Below are positions 8,597 to 16,884 of a stretch of DNA of 64,000 nt, piece after piece. The translations under genes were made by a program, and so were the position numbers. The first letter of the stretch is position 1; every line of letters starts with the position of its first letter. The notes below the pieces were generated by a model, which had not been told where the DNA came from, did not search any database, and saw nothing but the letters and a program-made list of their open reading frames with translations. This stretch comes from UBA7330 sp043554545 (lineage in GTDB: Bacteria; Bacteroidota; Bacteroidia; Cytophagales; Cyclobacteriaceae): NCBI GenBank assembly GCA_043554545.1, contig CP121337.1, forward strand, positions 3,162,001 to 3,226,000, given 5' to 3'.

Positions 8597-8791
8597 TTCC
8601 TAACAAAATAAACCTAGAACGTCATCCAAAACGACCACAGACGTCATCCCTGTACAAACAGGGATCTTCGTAAATATTATCCCTGCTCGATAAAACAGAT
8701 ACGTTTACGAACTTTAAAGATTCCTTGTTCTCCGCCTGCTGGCGGATCCATGGAATGACGGTAATATTGTTGGTTTCTCTTCTAACTGACC
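8597..8791. repeat. GTCATCCC-type palindromic repeat upstream of the GIY-YIG gene
   Basis: CTAGAACGTCATCC and GACGTCATCCCTGTACAAAC followed by AGGGATCTTCG, then GGAATGACGGTAATATTG and GTTTCTCTTCTAAC. The latter sequence also closes the unit at 8121-8148, so the GIY-YIG gene sits between two copies in the same orientation. Confidence 0.75.
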
Positions 8792-9670
8792 TCACTTCAC
8801 TGGAGCAATAAATGCCTCCGCCATCGCCTTCAGCCCTTCCTCTACCGAATACTTCTGCTCAAGGCCCATGGACTGGTAGGACGCTGATTCAGCCACTTCC
8901 AGGGAGCCGAAGAGGCGTTGATGGAAGCCAGGCTTTATCCATTTGAGTAGGGTTCGCATGAATACGGGGATCGCAATGATCTTCTTTTTGGGATTGATAT
9001 TGCTTTTGAGGTGGTTGACGAGCTGTGTGGTGGAGATCGCGGGTTGATCGGCGGGAACAACTGTTATGGCTTCTCCTTTCTGGATCAGTTGGTCGAGCAG
9101 GTGTACCAGGTTGTCTACAAATACCATGGAGCGCCGATTGTCTATTCCTCCCAGTGGCAACGGTGAACTGCCTGCGATGCCCTGCATCAGCTTCAATAGA
9201 TTGCCTTTTGCTCCGGGACCATAGATCAGCGGGGGACGAAGAATCGTCACAATAAAGTCTGGTCCCTCGAGAGATCGGAGGCCTTCCTCCGCCTCCAGCT
9301 TGCTTTGACCATAAGGATCATTTGGAGTGAACGGTGAGCTGTGAACAGTGATGGGACTTTCGCTTTGGTCGAGGCCATAGACTTTGATGGTGGAAAGGAA
9401 GAGAAACTGTTTGACGCCATTGGCTTTCGCTGCCTTCGCCAGCTCGAGGGTCAGATCCCGATTGACTGAGAAATATAAGCCTTCGTCCTCACCTTCCATC
9501 CGGTGGGCGATCCCTGCACAATGCAGTACGGTATCCACTCCGGAAAAGTCGATGTCTTTGACGGCTGTCGTCTGTAAAGAGACTGGCAGGATCTCTTTCT
9601 TCTTTGGATAGAGGTCCATGAAGCGGGAGCCTACGAAGCCACTTGTGCCGGTAATTAGAAGCTTACTCAA
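8792..9670 (-). CDS. NAD-dependent epimerase/dehydratase (WbpV-like sugar reductase)
   Basis: A 292-residue extended SDR protein with a TTG start. The Rossmann motif GTSGFVGSRF is at residues 8-17, LHCAGIAHRM near 49, the active-site serine in FLSTIKVYG and the YGQSK catalytic Tyr-Lys near 121. In P. aeruginosa-type loci, WbpV reduces the 4-keto product of WbpM before WbpL loads it onto undecaprenyl phosphate. The presence of WbpM-like and WbpL-like proteins in this window supports that role, but substrate is inferred. A repeat-filled 1.2 kb spacer separates it from the WecA-like gene. Confidence 0.88.
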   Translation of the reverse strand: MSKLLITGTSGFVGSRFMDLYPKKKEILPVSLQTTAVKDIDFSGVDTVLHCAGIAHRMEGEDEGLYFSVNRDLTLELAKAAKANGVKQFLFLSTIKVYGLDQSESPITVHSSPFTPNDPYGQSKLEAEEGLRSLEGPDFIVTILRPPLIYGPGAKGNLLKLMQGIAGSSPLPLGGIDNRRSMVFVDNLVHLLDQLIQKGEAITVVPADQPAISTTQLVNHLKSNINPKKKIIAIPVFMRTLLKWIKPGFHQRLFGSLEVAESASYQSMGLEQKYSVEEGLKAMAEAFIAPVK

Positions 9671-9786
9671 AGTCTTTTCGACTTAAACTATAAAAGTAAC
9701 TGCATGAGTCAGTGGTACACTTTTGTGGTTTTCCCCCAAGCAAAGTGGTGCTTCTTCGGGAAAGCATCCGATAGGAGAAAGAGGAA

Positions 9787-10128
9787 TTATTTGGCTTTAT
9801 TAATTTCCAAAATATCATCTGTTTTTGACTCTAAATATTCACTAATTGCTCCAATGCTTCTTAAAACAAGTTGGGAAACATTTTGTGTCGTCAGATTTCC
9901 GGTATTAAGCCATATTATTTTAGGAGGAGTACCATAAAGTGCATTCAAATCCACAAAATCGGAATCAAATGTGACAATAGCATATGAATTGGTTCTTGCA
10001 TACTGAAAAATTTCAAAATCTGATACGTTTTCAAGTCCTACAAAACGTACCTGCTGACAATTAGATAATTTCTTAGGAAGAAGTTTTAAAATTTTAGGAG
10101 AAATATTCTGATCAAACAGGAGTTTCAC
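9787..10128 (-). CDS. DUF5615-family PIN-like toxin candidate
   Basis: A 113-residue protein starting KLLFDQNISPKILKLLP, with acidic residues typical of the PIN fold (D6, and TFDSDFVDL near 54-62) and a GNLTTQ motif near 79. DUF5615 proteins are small PIN-like domains usually encoded beside DUF433 proteins and regarded as VapC-type toxins (RNases). The start overlaps the DUF433 stop by 4 bp (ATGA). A paralogous pair is at 43984-44570. Confidence 0.88.
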   Translation of the reverse strand: MKLLFDQNISPKILKLLPKKLSNCQQVRFVGLENVSDFEIFQYARTNSYAIVTFDSDFVDLNALYGTPPKIIWLNTGNLTTQNVSQLVLRSIGAISEYLESKTDDILEINKAK

Positions 10129-10346
10129 GAGACTGAAATAAGTCGACGCTCCTTATCAGCAGCATATGCAAGGCAAGCGTCTATCATTTGATCAGTAATC
10201 TCATTAAAATCTGACTTGATATCTTCCCGACTCATCCCATTAGACAACCAATTAAGCACATCGTAGACGGTAATCCTTGTTCCTTTTATACAAGGCTTTC
10301 CAAATCTTTTGTCAGACTTTATTTCTATTAACTTATGATAATCCAT
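10125..10346 (-). CDS. DUF433 antitoxin candidate
   Basis: A 73-residue protein with KPCIKGTRITVYDVLNWLSN and the helical SREDIKSDF and DACLAYAADKE segments of DUF433, a small winged-helix domain paired with DUF5615 toxins. It is the upstream gene of a two-gene unit with 4 bp overlap. It lies in a non-glycan island inside the polysaccharide locus. Confidence 0.88.
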   Translation of the reverse strand: MDYHKLIEIKSDKRFGKPCIKGTRITVYDVLNWLSNGMSREDIKSDFNEITDQMIDACLAYAADKERRLISVS

Positions 10347-10464
10347 TCCATAAATATACGTAATTCTGTAAATGCAGTTCTATTTTATTTATTGGAAGAA
10401 ATCAACCCTCCCCCTTGTTCATTCAGGGTTGGTTTAAGGTTTCACTCATTAATGAATTACGCTA

Positions 10465-11214
10465 TTAATTCCCAAAAGGCAAGTACTCAAAAACCTTCTT
10501 AAAATACTTCAAACTCACCTTCAGCAGACTTGTACGAATCCCATTCTCGCGGCAGGCCCGAACAATCTCTTTATTGAGGAGCCAGCGGCTTTTCCAGGAC
10601 TGGTTGCTGAGGCCCCCGGGGAGCATGTCGACCATGAGGAGGGGCAGGTATTTTGTCCTTAGTTTGTTGGTGTGGAGGAAGCGGATCAGGAGCTCGTAAT
10701 CTGCGGCGATGTTATAGTCGGTCTTGAAGGTGCCCAGCTGATCATAAAATTTCTTTCGGATATACACACTTGGGTGTGCCGGCATATACCCCCAGGCGAA
10801 CTTCCCGGGATGCCAGTGCTTTGAGGAGTAGTAGCGTTGGGTCTTTTTCGGATTGTTTGGATTTACGAATCGAATGTCGCCATAGATCGCATCGACTTCC
10901 GGATCTTCAAAGGCTTTGGCTACCTGGGCCAGGATGGTCACATCATGGAAATAATCATCGGAATTGAGGATGCCGACGATATCGCCGGTCGCCATGGCGA
11001 TGCCTTTGTTGAGGGCGTCGTACATACCCTGGTCGGGTTCGGAAACCCATTTCTCTATTTTCCCTTTTTTGATGAGGTCGAGGGTACCGTCGGTGGAGGA
11101 TCCATCGATGAGGATGTGTTCGATGTTGGGATGGTTTTGGGAGTTGACGCTGTCAATTGTTTTTTGGAGTGTGTTGACACTGTTGTAGGTTACTGTAATT
11201 ATAGAGATTTTCAA
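10465..11214 (-). CDS. family 2 glycosyltransferase
   Basis: A 249-residue GT-A protein from a TTG start. It shows SIITVTYNSVNTLQKTIDSV, IDGSSTDGTLDLI, SEPDQGMYDALNKGI and the metal-binding NSDDYF near residue 85. The segment WVSEPDQGMYDALNKG is shared with the GT2 at 33.3 kb, marking both as one subfamily. It should add a single sugar to the lipid-linked repeat unit on the cytoplasmic side. No membrane helix is present. Confidence 0.92.
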   Translation of the reverse strand: MKISIITVTYNSVNTLQKTIDSVNSQNHPNIEHILIDGSSTDGTLDLIKKGKIEKWVSEPDQGMYDALNKGIAMATGDIVGILNSDDYFHDVTILAQVAKAFEDPEVDAIYGDIRFVNPNNPKKTQRYYSSKHWHPGKFAWGYMPAHPSVYIRKKFYDQLGTFKTDYNIAADYELLIRFLHTNKLRTKYLPLLMVDMLPGGLSNQSWKSRWLLNKEIVRACRENGIRTSLLKVSLKYFKKVFEYLPFGN

Positions 11215-11784
11215 TTTCTAAGGTAAAATTAGTGAGCGTGGATGATCAAAGAGGGTAACTCTCAGTCGGATGGTAGCATCCGACTTGACAACGATTTCGG
11301 TGGAGAAACTCCCAACCGCCCAAGAACGTCTCCTAAACAAACATAGAACGTCATCCTCGAGAACGAAGTGAATCGGGGATCTTTGTGAATCTATCCTTGT
11401 CTGACAAAACAGGGGCGTTTGCGAGCTTCAATGATTCCTGCTTCCGCAGGAATGACGTTCTTTTTTATATTCCTGCTTCCGCCTTCGCTAATCTCCTTCG
11501 CCAGCGCCTCCGCAGAGTAGCTTCTGCGCTCGCGGAAGGCTTTGGAGATCGAAGAGCTTCGGCAGGCAGGCGGTAGTATTTTTATTCCTTCTTCGCTGGC
11601 TCAATCTTCCTCGCGCTTACCTAGAGACATCCCAAACAATATAAGAACGTCATCCCCGCGAAAGCGGGTATCTTCTTAATATTTTCCTTACTCAACAACA
11701 CAAACACGTTTACGAGCTTCGATGATTTCCTGATCCTGTCAGGGATGACGGTATTATTTATGATCTTACTTCGCTGGCTTGTAT
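11215..11784. repeat. spacer with GTCATCC units and a 75-bp GAGCTTCGG palindrome
   Basis: Two GTCATCC-type units (about 11344-11460 and 11645-11755) bracket a ~75 bp palindrome at 11491-11565 (ATCTCCTTCGCCAGCGCCTC ... GGAGATCGAAGAGCTTCGG). The latter recurs nearly unchanged at 16711-16785 and 54768-54840. No gene was found. Confidence 0.8.
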
Positions 11785-12339
11785 TTACTTTTCAATTTTT
11801 CTTTCGTTCACCTTCACCGCTGGATTCCCCTGATATATCCCATATGCCTCCAAATCCTTTGTAGCCACACTTCCTACAGCAAGTACTGCATGGCTATGCA
11901 CTGTCACCCCAGGACAAACATTGGCTTGTGCGCCGATCCAGGCGCCGTCCTCGAGGGTGATGGGCTTGACGATGAGGTCGAAGGTAGGTTTCTTGTAGTT
12001 GTGGTTGCCAGTGAGGAGCATGGCTCCCTGGGAGAGGCAACAATTGGAGCCGATCTTCACCGTGGTGAGGTTATCGATCCAGACGTTCTCCCCTATCCAG
12101 CTGTGGTCTCCGATCTCCAGGAACCAGGGGTATTTGATATTCACAGATGGGTTGATGCGGACGCCGTGGCCGATTTTGGCGCCGAACAGACGAAGTAAGA
12201 ATACCTTTAATCCGCTCAAAGGGTTGCCGCTTTTGAAGAATAGCAGGTTGGTGAAATACCAAAGCAAGCGTTTTAAGCCAGAGCCGCCGGGTTTGTACCA
12301 GGAGTTGTTGTATGTAGAAAGGTCTGTTTTATCAGTCAT
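11785..12339 (-). CDS. WcaF-like hexapeptide-repeat acyltransferase (intact copy)
   Basis: A 184-residue protein. The N-terminus (NNSWYKPGGSGLKRLLWYFT) matches WcaF-type colanic acid acetyltransferases. It is followed by LRLFGAKIGHGVRINPSVNI, left-handed beta-helix hexads (IGDHSWIGENVWIDNLTTV, IGSNCCLSQGAMLLTGNHNY with the catalytic His) and the typical end AYGIYQGNPAVKVNERK. It should O-acetylate a sugar of the polysaccharide using acetyl-CoA. Two truncated copies of its 5' end lie upstream, so this is the only complete one of three starts. Confidence 0.93.
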   Translation of the reverse strand: MTDKTDLSTYNNSWYKPGGSGLKRLLWYFTNLLFFKSGNPLSGLKVFLLRLFGAKIGHGVRINPSVNIKYPWFLEIGDHSWIGENVWIDNLTTVKIGSNCCLSQGAMLLTGNHNYKKPTFDLIVKPITLEDGAWIGAQANVCPGVTVHSHAVLAVGSVATKDLEAYGIYQGNPAVKVNERKIEK

Positions 12340-12359
12340 TCAAAAAATATAGGAAACTG

Positions 12360-12590
12360 TATTTTTATCTCTCCTCAAGCCGGAGAGGCTCCTACTTTTT
12401 CCATTGATGAAAAAGTAGGTAAAAAATCTAGGCCTGTAAATCTTTTGCTAGAAAATTGAGTCGGTCTCTGGAAATCAAAATAAACTCCCCCGATATTCAT
12501 CGGGGTCAAACAGTATTTTGAATTTCATCTTTCGTCAACTCAATTTTTCTTAACGCAAAATATTTAATGGCCGTCCTAAAATCTCGACTT
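12360..12590. repeat. GGCC-bounded imperfect palindrome, copy A
   Basis: Three parts are visible: a hairpin CCTACTTTTTC(n)GAAAAAGTAGG at 12389-12420; the motif AAAAAATCTAGGCCTGTAAA; and a long imperfect palindrome from GGCCTGTAAATCTTTTGC to GCAAAATATTTAATGGCC. Its arms pair AAAATTGAGT with ACTCAATTTT and ATCAAAATAAACTC with CAGTATTTTGAATTT around a CCCCCGATATTCATCGGGG tip. It lies between a truncated acyltransferase start and the intact gene. Confidence 0.85.
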
Positions 12591-12748
12591 ACATGACAGA
12601 GATTAAACCCACTTATTAAGCTGGAGGGGTTCCATGCGTTTTTAAAGAAGAGGATGTTGGTAAAATACCAAAGTAATCTCTTTAAGCCAGAGCCTCGAGG
12701 TTTGTACCAGGAGTTGTTGTATGTAGAAAGGTCTGTTTTATCAGTCAT
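12506..12748 (-). pseudogene. truncated 5' copy of the acyltransferase (copy 2)
   Basis: The frame starts MTDKTDLSTYNNSWYKPRGS and matches the intact acyltransferase for ~35-40 residues (to the WNPSS turn). It then runs into the GGCC-bounded palindrome, giving a 35-residue tail ending TKDEIQNTV. The first ~50 coding bases and ~60 bases upstream are identical to the intact gene, while codons 17-30 differ (AGAGATTACTT instead of CGCTTGCTT). Spacing to the intact start is 409 bp. All acyltransferase hexapeptide repeats are missing, so it cannot be an enzyme. Confidence 0.8.
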
Positions 12749-12778
12749 TCAAAAAATATAGGAAACTGTATTTTTATC

Positions 12779-13012
12779 TCTCCTCAAGCCGGAGAGGCTC
12801 CTACTTTTTCCATTGATGAAAAGCCTACGCGGCCCGGTAACAAAAAATCTAGGCCTGTAAATCTTTTGCTAGAAAATTGAGTCGGTCTCGGGAAATCAAA
12901 ATAAACTCCCCCGTCCCGATAGCTATCGGGATCGGGGTCAAACAGTATTTTGAATTTCATCTTTCGTCAACTCAATTTTTCTTAACGCAAAATATTTAAT
13001 GGCCGTCCTAAA
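12779..13012. repeat. GGCC-bounded imperfect palindrome, copy B
   Basis: Nearly identical to copy A for over 200 bp; it differs in the first hairpin (GCCTACGCGGCCCGGTAAC replaces one arm) and has a longer tip, CCCCGTCCCGATAGCTATCG. It lies between truncated copies 2 and 3. Confidence 0.85.
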
Positions 13013-13177
13013 ATCTCGACTTACATGACAGAGATTAAACCCACTTATTAAGCTGGAGGGGTTCCAGGCACTCTTAAAGAAGAGCACATTGGTGAAATAC
13101 CAAAGCAAGCGTTTTAAGCCAGAGCCGCCGGGTTTGTACCAGGAGTTGTCATAAGCTAAAAGATTTGTGGAATTCAT
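12938..13177 (-). pseudogene. truncated 5' copy of an acyltransferase (copy 3)
   Basis: The frame begins MNSTNLLAYDNSWYKPGGSG, with a different first 10 codons from copies 1 and 2. Its next ~50 bp equal the intact gene exactly, and its 3' part (SAWNPSSLISGF onward) equals copy 2. It stops inside palindrome B. Spacing to copy 2 is 432 bp. The mosaic of identities points to recombination among copies. It follows the OafA-like gene by 5 bp, so it probably marks where an acyltransferase gene originally began. Confidence 0.8.
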
Positions 13178-13182
13178 AGCCC

Positions 13183-14271
13183 TTAAGTCAACTCAATAGA
13201 GGAATTATCAGGCTTTTTAGTTGTAAACCGATCCTTCAACTTTAAAAAATAAGATTCAAAAAAGTTGAAGCTTAAACTTGATATTAAATAAGAAACTACA
13301 AACGATACTATCATTGTAACAATCCAATATTTATTATCTATAGATTTGTTCACATAGTGAAATATAAAGGGATGGTAAACATATAGACCATAGCTAATCT
13401 TACCAGTATAATTTAATAATCTTGAATTTAGTATTTGGTTTATTAAACTCTGCTGGCTTAATGAAATAACAAAGCCAATAAAAGAAAAATAGGTTAAAGA
13501 CAACAAAAGATACTTGACTACTTGAATTATTACCAATGCCTCTCCTGAAAAAGATAACCAAAGTATTATCGTTGGAATTAAGGAGAAAATACCTGAAAAA
13601 AGAAAGTATTTAGCATTTTTCGACACCAAGTATTCTTTTACTTCAAGCAGAGAAAGTAACGCACCTAATGCCAAAGCATCAAATCTGGTAAAGGTAAAAT
13701 AATGGATCCCAATTCCTTCACTATGCATAAACCACCGGAGAAACATTGCAATAGAAATAATTCCGATAATCGAAATAAAAAGTCGCTTTCTATTCGTATA
13801 AAAAACCAAAAATGGCCAAAAAAGATAAAAATGTTCCTCAACAGCAAGGGACCAGAAATGAATTGGGCCTATGGCTTTCCAATCAAAAGTAATTGCCCAA
13901 TTCTGGAGATAAAAGAAATAATAGAGTTGTCGGTCAATCGGCACCCATTTAAGATCAAAAATTAACGGAAAGGCATAATATGTCAAAATAAGAAATAGGT
14001 AGTATAGTGGAAATATCCTTAGTGAGCGTCTGATATAAAAATTTTTGAAATACCCTTCACTGTTTTTACTCTCCATTAATATTCGGGTAATTAAGAACCC
14101 GGAAAGAACAAAAAACAGGGTAACTCCAGTTTGTCCAAACACCGATAACTTTTCCAGGATCAGATATATACCATCATCATAATGTGCAAATAAAAAAAAA
14201 TGGTAAAACATGACCATAAGAGCAGCTATACCTCGGACTCCATCAAGATTTTTATAATATACCAATCTCAT
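13183..14271 (-). CDS. acyltransferase family 3 (OafA/YrhL-like) membrane protein
   Basis: A 362-residue polytopic protein with about 10 helices. The N-terminal signature LDGVRGIAALMVMFYHFF holds the conserved Arg and His; FFVLSGFLITRIL and NFYIRRSLRIFPLYYL follow, and WSLAVEEHFYLFWPF is the usual central loop. The family O-acylates extracytoplasmic glycans (O-antigen, capsule). A second member is at 30.1 kb. Base composition is more AT-rich than the neighbours on its right, consistent with cassette-like assembly of the locus. Confidence 0.93.
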   Translation of the reverse strand: MRLVYYKNLDGVRGIAALMVMFYHFFLFAHYDDGIYLILEKLSVFGQTGVTLFFVLSGFLITRILMESKNSEGYFKNFYIRRSLRIFPLYYLFLILTYYAFPLIFDLKWVPIDRQLYYFFYLQNWAITFDWKAIGPIHFWSLAVEEHFYLFWPFLVFYTNRKRLFISIIGIISIAMFLRWFMHSEGIGIHYFTFTRFDALALGALLSLLEVKEYLVSKNAKYFLFSGIFSLIPTIILWLSFSGEALVIIQVVKYLLLSLTYFSFIGFVISLSQQSLINQILNSRLLNYTGKISYGLYVYHPFIFHYVNKSIDNKYWIVTMIVSFVVSYLISSLSFNFFESYFLKLKDRFTTKKPDNSSIELT

Positions 14272-14342
14272 AAATCAGATCTCCTGTCTTTATTTCTTTT
14301 CATTGCAAGAACTCTGCATTCAAACCTCAATTTCACTCAAAC

Positions 14343-15269
14343 TCACCCCTCCACTTTCTCTTCCTTCGTCTCTATCGTGAAGCCAAGGACTATTTCCAGC
14401 TCTTCTTTGATGGGTTTGCCGGAGCGTTTGGCGCGCTTTTCGATTTGGTAGATCTTGGCATCTACGAGAAAGCGGTACCAGAACCCTTGCAAAAAGTGCC
14501 AAATGAGCCCTTTGGTGCCGTCGAGGAAGCCTAACCTGATGAAATACCGATAAATAAAATACAACATGGCCCGCACAAACATGGGCAACCGCAGGTACAA
14601 ACCTTCCTTGAACCATCGGCGATAGTGGTCCTGATCTGTGACCAGCTTACTGCCGATACTGGGCTCCTTCAGGAAATGGTATTTGTAATTCAGGATCTCG
14701 GCTGCCTCGCGGGTGGCATAGCCATTGTGCTTTTCAGTCCACCAGGTGAGATCGTTCAGGTTGGCATCCACAAAATCTTCTTTAAACTTCATCGTATGTC
14801 CTGGCTCCATGATCAGGTGCTCATCCATCCAGCGCTTTTCGAAACGGCCCTGCCCTACCCGCCAGATACGTAGGATGGCTGTGGGGTAATATCCCCCAAA
14901 TCGGATCCATTGATCCAGAAAATAGACCTTGCGCTTCAGGTAGATTCCATTGATCTCTGTTGGGACTGATGGCATTCTTTCTTTGATCTCCGCAGCCAGC
15001 TCTGGCAATAAGTATTCATCCGCATCCAGCCTCAGGATCCATTCCGTTTGCATTTTCACATGATCCAGGGCCCAGTTGAACTGGAGCGCCTGACTGCCGG
15101 GCCATTTGTTTTGATAAACTTCTGCACCCAGAGATTCAGCGATTTCAACTGTTCGGTCTGTGGACAAAGAGTCAATTACAATGATCCTGGAGGTAACCGG
15201 CAAAGCCGACTGGATACACCTTTTCAGGTGTTTCTCTTCATTGTGGGTTAATATGACTAAAGTGATCAT
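14343..15269 (-). CDS. family 2 glycosyltransferase (WaaE/KdtX-like)
   Basis: A 308-residue protein. VILTHNEEKHLKRCIQSAL, VIDSLSTDRTVEIAESLGAE and the LRLDADEYLLPEL DxD segment identify a GT2 of the WaaE-like group. The C-terminal third has amphipathic and hydrophobic stretches (FVRAMLYFIYRYFIRLGFLD) typical for this subfamily and likely binds the membrane. It ends with charged KEEKVEG. It probably adds one residue of the repeat unit; donor unknown. Confidence 0.92.
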   Translation of the reverse strand: MITLVILTHNEEKHLKRCIQSALPVTSRIIVIDSLSTDRTVEIAESLGAEVYQNKWPGSQALQFNWALDHVKMQTEWILRLDADEYLLPELAAEIKERMPSVPTEINGIYLKRKVYFLDQWIRFGGYYPTAILRIWRVGQGRFEKRWMDEHLIMEPGHTMKFKEDFVDANLNDLTWWTEKHNGYATREAAEILNYKYHFLKEPSIGSKLVTDQDHYRRWFKEGLYLRLPMFVRAMLYFIYRYFIRLGFLDGTKGLIWHFLQGFWYRFLVDAKIYQIEKRAKRSGKPIKEELEIVLGFTIETKEEKVEG

Positions 15270-15326
15270 TTGGCGGAATGAAACAATAGGGGGTGATTCT
15301 TGTATTTACTCAATATTAAAAAAGTT

Positions 15327-16460
15327 TTAATTAACAAAAGCAGGTTTCTCCTGCTTATTGATCAGCCATTGATACAAGGCGATCATCTGACCTGCAACTG
15401 TTTGCATGTTATATTTTTCCTCGACCAGTCTCCTGCCCCTTAGTCCCATGGCATTCAAATCGTCCCTGTTTTTAGCCAGTGCCGTAATCAGCACCTCTCC
15501 AATTGCCTCCGTTGTTGCGGGTATCCACCAGCCACATTGCGCTTTTTCCAGGTCCTCCCAGGGAGCGCCTTTCGTGGTAATCACGGGAACACCACAGGCC
15601 AGCGCTTCAGCGATTACAATGCCAAAATTTTCACTGTAAGTAGGCAAAATAAACAAGGAAGCATTTTGATACAGCTGCAATTTCTCTTTTCCAAAAACCG
15701 GACCAAGGATTTGAATGGATGCCTCCAACCCAAGCGCGTGAATCATTTTTCGGAGGGTTTGGATGTAGTATTCCTCGCCATTTCCGGCAATTTGCAGTTG
15801 CCAGTTCTTCCTGTGTTCATCACCCATTGCTGCCCAGGCATCGATCAGCATTTCCAATCCTTTTTTGGGATGGATCCGTGAAATAAACAAAAGATTTTTT
15901 TTCTCCTCACTCTCTTTCTGACCAGCAGGTTTGAACTGATCAATATCAATACCATTGGGAATCACGGCTATAGGATTGGTATATCCCTTCTTTCGTAATG
16001 ATTCAGCTTCCATGTCGGCCGTGCAATGAATCACATCGGCCTTGTGTAGATCCTTCGATTGAAACAAGCTTAAAGCCAGCCATTTTTTCCACTTTCCTTG
16101 TGTCATGGACCAGGGTTCCAGCATGCCATGGGTGGATAAGATATAGGGGATTTTTCTTTTTCTTGCTGCTTTGGCCATGGCGTAGACCGGATATTGCCAG
16201 AGGCCATTGCCGTGGAAGATGTCGGTCTTGGTATTTTGGAGGTAATTGCGCATATCGGGAGAATAGCCGAATAAACCCAAGCTTGAGGTTTGTGATGAGT
16301 GATGAGTGATGAGTGAGTTGAGGGGAATTGGGTCAGGTGTATCCAAAGTAACAACTTCGATTTTCATCTGTTCAACCAACTTCTCGGTCAACAGTTGCAT
16401 GTAGGTAGACGGACCACCCTTGCTTCGGTCGATGGAATGGATTACATGTGTAACTTTCAT
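15327..16460 (-). CDS. family 4 (GT-B) glycosyltransferase
   Basis: A 377-residue GT-B protein. The N-terminal acceptor domain has SIDRSKGGPSTYMQLL; the donor domain has LLFISRIHPKKGLEMLIDAW and the nucleotide-sugar ENFGIVIAEALACGVPVITT motif (E-x7-E) near residue 290. It is a retaining transferase expected to act on the cytoplasmic face. A 9-bp tandem repeat tract follows its start on the upstream side. Confidence 0.93.
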   Translation of the reverse strand: MKVTHVIHSIDRSKGGPSTYMQLLTEKLVEQMKIEVVTLDTPDPIPLNSLITHHSSQTSSLGLFGYSPDMRNYLQNTKTDIFHGNGLWQYPVYAMAKAARKRKIPYILSTHGMLEPWSMTQGKWKKWLALSLFQSKDLHKADVIHCTADMEAESLRKKGYTNPIAVIPNGIDIDQFKPAGQKESEEKKNLLFISRIHPKKGLEMLIDAWAAMGDEHRKNWQLQIAGNGEEYYIQTLRKMIHALGLEASIQILGPVFGKEKLQLYQNASLFILPTYSENFGIVIAEALACGVPVITTKGAPWEDLEKAQCGWWIPATTEAIGEVLITALAKNRDDLNAMGLRGRRLVEEKYNMQTVAGQMIALYQWLINKQEKPAFVN

Positions 16461-16463
16461 AAA

Positions 16464-16605
16464 GGATGTTCGGACTTTCCGACGCTCAGATATTCAGACT
16501 TTCGGATATTCAGACGGTCAGATATTCGGATATTCAGACACTAGGACTTTCAGACGATCAGACATTCGGATATTCAGACATTCGGATGCTCGGACTATCA
16601 GATGA
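16464..16605. repeat. degenerate 9-bp tandem repeat (TTCAGACAT type)
   Basis: About fifteen 9-base units of the form [T/C]TC[A/G]GA[C/T]NN (TTCAGACTT, TCGGATATT, TCAGACGGT and so on) run without interruption. The same period and consensus occur at 49281-49375, 58512-58567 and shorter at 4104-4140 and 59340-59430. The three-codon period gives spurious SDIQTF-like frames on either strand. Confidence 0.85.
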
Positions 16606-16884
16606 AATAAAAATAGAACGTCATCCCCGACTTGATCGGGGATCTTTGTGATTTTTAACCTGCTCAACAAAACAAAACCGTTTACGGACTTTAATGATTC
16701 CTGCTTCTACCTTCGCCAGCGCCTCCGCAGAATAGCTTCTGCGCTCGCGGAAGGCTTTGGGGATCGAAGAGCTTCGGCAGACAGTCCGCAGGAATGACGT
16801 TAGTAAGCTTTCACAGGAATGACGGTAAATAGAAGAACCGAACCTAGAACGTCATCCCTGACTCGATCAGGGATCTTCGTGATT
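16606..16884. repeat. GTCATCC units and second copy of the 75-bp GAGCTTCGG palindrome
   Basis: AGAACGTCATCCCCGACTTG with ATCGGGGATCTTTGTG at 16615-16650, the 75-bp palindrome at 16711-16785, TCCGCAGGAATGACGTTAGT, then AGAACGTCATCCCTGACTCG with ATCAGGGATCTTCGTGA at 16852-16885. The last hairpin directly adjoins the stop of the next glycosyltransferase and could act as its transcription terminator. Confidence 0.75.

Noticed and set aside
10837..11226. Plus-strand open frame of ~130 codons opposite the 10.5 kb glycosyltransferase
   Set aside because: It lies wholly antisense to a clear GT2 gene with intact motifs and shows no family pattern of its own.
15537..15881. Plus-strand open frame opposite the 15.3 kb glycosyltransferase
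   Set aside because: Antisense shadow of the conserved E-x7-E region; no recognisable domain.
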